6,877 nucleotides of DNA from a bacterium (GTDB lineage Bacteria > Bacillota_I > Bacilli_A > Mycoplasmatales > Mycoplasmoidaceae): NCBI GenBank assembly GCA_017394375.1, contig JAFPYV010000032.1, positions 1 through 6,877 on the forward strand, read 5' to 3'. This document shows positions 5,467 through 6,877 of the stretch, piece after piece. The notes below the pieces were generated by a model that saw only the letters and a list, made by a program, of their open reading frames with translations, was not told where the DNA came from and did no database searches. The first letter of the stretch is position 1, and each line of letters starts with the position of its first letter. The position numbers and the translations under genes are program-made.

Positions 5467-6402
5467 ATGTTTTTTAAATTTAGTTCTTTATTTAAAAGGA
5501 AAAATAACGTAAAAATAAAGGGTGTTCACTGGAAGAACATCTTTTGCTGATCAATTGCATTTCTAACTTTTGTATTATCTTTGACTGGTTTAGTTAGCAA
5601 TAATAATTCTTCAATAGTTTATCTTGCTAATAATTATTCGCAATATAAAACTTCTACTTTTAACAGTTTTTATGTATTAGAAGAAGCAAAAGCAAAAATA
5701 CACGAATGAAATATTGACTCTAATAGCAATTCATTTGTTTCCTCACTTAATTTAGAAATAAATAAGTGTAATAATAAAGATTATGTTGAAAACTTAATTA
5801 ATCATGACTTGTCAAACGTTCAACATAATTTAATAAAAAGAGAGTTAAAAAAAGTTGGTGCTTATTTTATTAATAACCGTAAAATTTCATCGCAATTTTT
5901 AACCGTAAATAACTTGCAACCAATTTCAGATGAATTACAACAAATTATGAAGAATGAAACGATTGAGCTTGGTTCATTTGTGGAAGGACTTGAAAAGCAA
6001 AAGAATGCTTTAGGTGCAACTGGAATAGTTATTGCAGTTATATTAGTTATTCTTGGTGCACTAGGAATGAATTGAGCACTTTTTGTGCCTGTTACAATGT
6101 TAGGCCTAATTGGCTTTTCTTGTGGAGTAAGCAGTGATGTTATAAGCAGTTTAATTTACAATTTATCTTCATTTGGTATTAATAATTTTAATACCTATCG
6201 GATTTGATTTAAACCAAATAACCTTAATAAACAAAATTTTACACAAGCAATTCCTTTTTTATTAAGTTACTTTAAATTAATAAAAACTCAGTTAGAAGAA
6301 AATCAAGGAATTTTTGGTGCAAAACAAATGCTAGCTAATACTAATAAAAATATAAGTCAATTAGAAAAGATTCTTGAAATGCTTAATAACAGTAATAGCT
6401 AG
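5467..6402 (+). CDS. Membrane-anchored or exported helical protein, possible pore-forming toxin component B, 311 aa
   Basis: Unrecognised by sequence. A basic start (KRKNN, later KIK) precedes a hydrophobic segment at about residues 25-43 that can serve as signal peptide or anchor. A helical, Asn/Ser-rich region follows. LEKQKNALGATG (175-186) then leads into a long hydrophobic hairpin (187-221) with a central MNW turn, followed by a mixed region and a coiled-coil-like tail to 311. The motif before the hairpin matches LETQTAALEGTG (189-200) in the upstream protein. Lengths, order of parts and adjacency suggest two divergent subunits of one secreted complex, as in two- or three-component alpha pore-forming toxins. 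TGA encodes W28, W81, W203 and W247. ATG 5467 lies 3 bases after the previous stop with no good ribosome binding site, which suggests translational coupling. The stop is TAG 6400-6402. Function remains inference. Confidence 0.82.
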
Positions 6403-6489
6403 CAATTTAGTCATGTTCCTGTTAAATGTATTATAATGCTTCCTTTAAAATAATTAATGTTTTAATTAAAAAATGTAGCTTTTTTAAAC
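6403..6489. other. Spacer between the exported-protein operon and the insertion sequence
   Basis: No gene. A TATAAT hexamer at 6432-6437 has no good -35 partner. The spacer ends where the candidate insertion-sequence terminus begins, and no terminator is seen for the upstream operon before the hairpin at 6494. Confidence 0.4.
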
Positions 6490-6493
6490 TGGG

Positions 6494-6534
6494 ACATGAA
6501 ATTTGGACAAAAATTCAAATTTCGTGTTTTTTTT
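6494..6534 (+). terminator. Rho-independent terminator within the insertion-sequence end
   Basis: ACATGAAATTTG (6494-6505) and CAAATTTCGTGT (6516-6527) pair over twelve positions with one G-T, around a 10-base loop, followed by a run of T residues (to 6534). It acts on the plus strand. It would stop the exported-protein operon transcript and also shield the antisense side of the transposase from readthrough, as terminators at insertion-sequence ends often do. Confidence 0.7.
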
Positions 6535-6535
6535 A

Positions 6536-6877
6536 TTATAATTGATTTCTAAATTGAACTGGACTCATTCAGTTCAATTTTTTTTGAATTCGAACATTAT
6601 TGTAATAATCAATGTAATTAGCAATGGCTTGTTCTAATTCTTTGAATGACATATGCTTAATATCTAATTTAGAAATAAGTTCAGTTTTAAGAATGCTGAA
6701 CCAAAATTCAACCACTCGATTATCAAGACAGTTGCCGATTCTTGACATTGATTGAATTCAATTATTTTGTTGAAGCATTTCATCAAAATAAGTTGATGTA
6801 TATGGAGCACCATGATCTGAGTGAACAATGGCAATTGCAGGTTTATTTTTAATTGAATTGAATGATTGAATAACTAA
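6536..6877 (-). CDS. IS3-family DDE transposase (OrfB-type), C-terminal 113 residues
   Basis: The frame enters from the right edge and stops at TAA (6538-6536). Numbering from the window edge, VHSDHGAPYTS holds the second catalytic Asp (D21), then SMSRIGNCLDNRVVEFW holds the catalytic Glu (E57). Exactly 35 residues lie between them, and a Lys follows at +7 (K64), the DD35E layout of the rve integrase core. The tail YIDYYNNVRIQKKLNWMSP is the standard IS3/IS150 C-terminus (YNxxRxQxxL, SPxxFR). TGA encodes W40 and W103; the former is in the catalytic domain. The N-terminal part with the first Asp and OrfA is outside the window, so whether the copy is active cannot be judged. No frameshift or stop is present in the visible part. 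Confidence 0.93.

Larger units (their letters stand above)
6490..6877 (-). mobile_element. IS3-family (IS150-like) insertion sequence, 3' part only
   Basis: The minus-strand transposase ends at 6536. Forty-six bases beyond its stop, the sequence read inward on the plus strand from 6490 is TGGGACATGAAATTTGGAC. This begins with the TG expected at an IS3-family end, and its AAATTTGGACA part resembles IS150-group terminal repeats. The other end, and therefore the repeat partner and target duplication, lie outside the window, so the boundary is provisional. It belongs to the class of elements common in Spiroplasma and Mycoplasma genomes. Confidence 0.65.

Overview
The window comes from a very AT-rich genome that reads TGA as tryptophan. 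Five adjacent or divergent genes become long, intact and family-consistent only when in-frame TGA is translated, so a Mollicute (genetic code 4) is the natural host. The IS3-type transposase end, the absence of lipoprotein boxes on the two exported proteins and the accessory gene mix fit Spiroplasma best, but the genus is an inference.

Left part (1-966): the first 35 bases are the 5' end of an unrecognised minus-strand gene. It is preceded by a -10 box and two hairpins, then a cluster of palindromes. Next come two divergent small Cro/CI-type (XRE) regulators, minus strand 327-530 and plus strand 748-948, which are clear paralogues. They are separated by a 217-base AT-rich control region with repeated GTAAGTTA-type 8-mers, two of which lie at or beside the two start codons.

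Centre (967-3462): an 831-residue superfamily 1 (UvrD/Rep/RecB-like) helicase with all canonical motifs, joined to a C-terminal PD-(D/E)XK nuclease-like domain. It contains ten TGA tryptophans. It begins 18 bases after the plus-strand regulator and is probably co-transcribed with it and controlled by it. Bases 3463-4482 carry no confident gene. They hold hairpins, a second copy of the two-hairpin leader seen at the left edge (now in plus orientation) and weak coding remnants. The two copies form an imperfect inverted repeat around the regulator/helicase module.

Right part (4483-6402): two tandem genes 3 bases apart, for 326- and 311-residue exported or membrane-anchored helical proteins. Each has an N-terminal hydrophobic signal and one internal hydrophobic hairpin flanked by coiled-coil-like helices. 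They share a local motif just before the hairpin. This layout resembles two components of an alpha-helical pore-forming toxin (HBL/NHE/YaxAB-like), which is an architectural inference only. A third copy of the leader hairpin lies directly upstream. The window ends inside a minus-strand IS3/IS150-type insertion sequence. Its probable outer end is at 6490, and only the C-terminal 113 residues of its DDE transposase are present.
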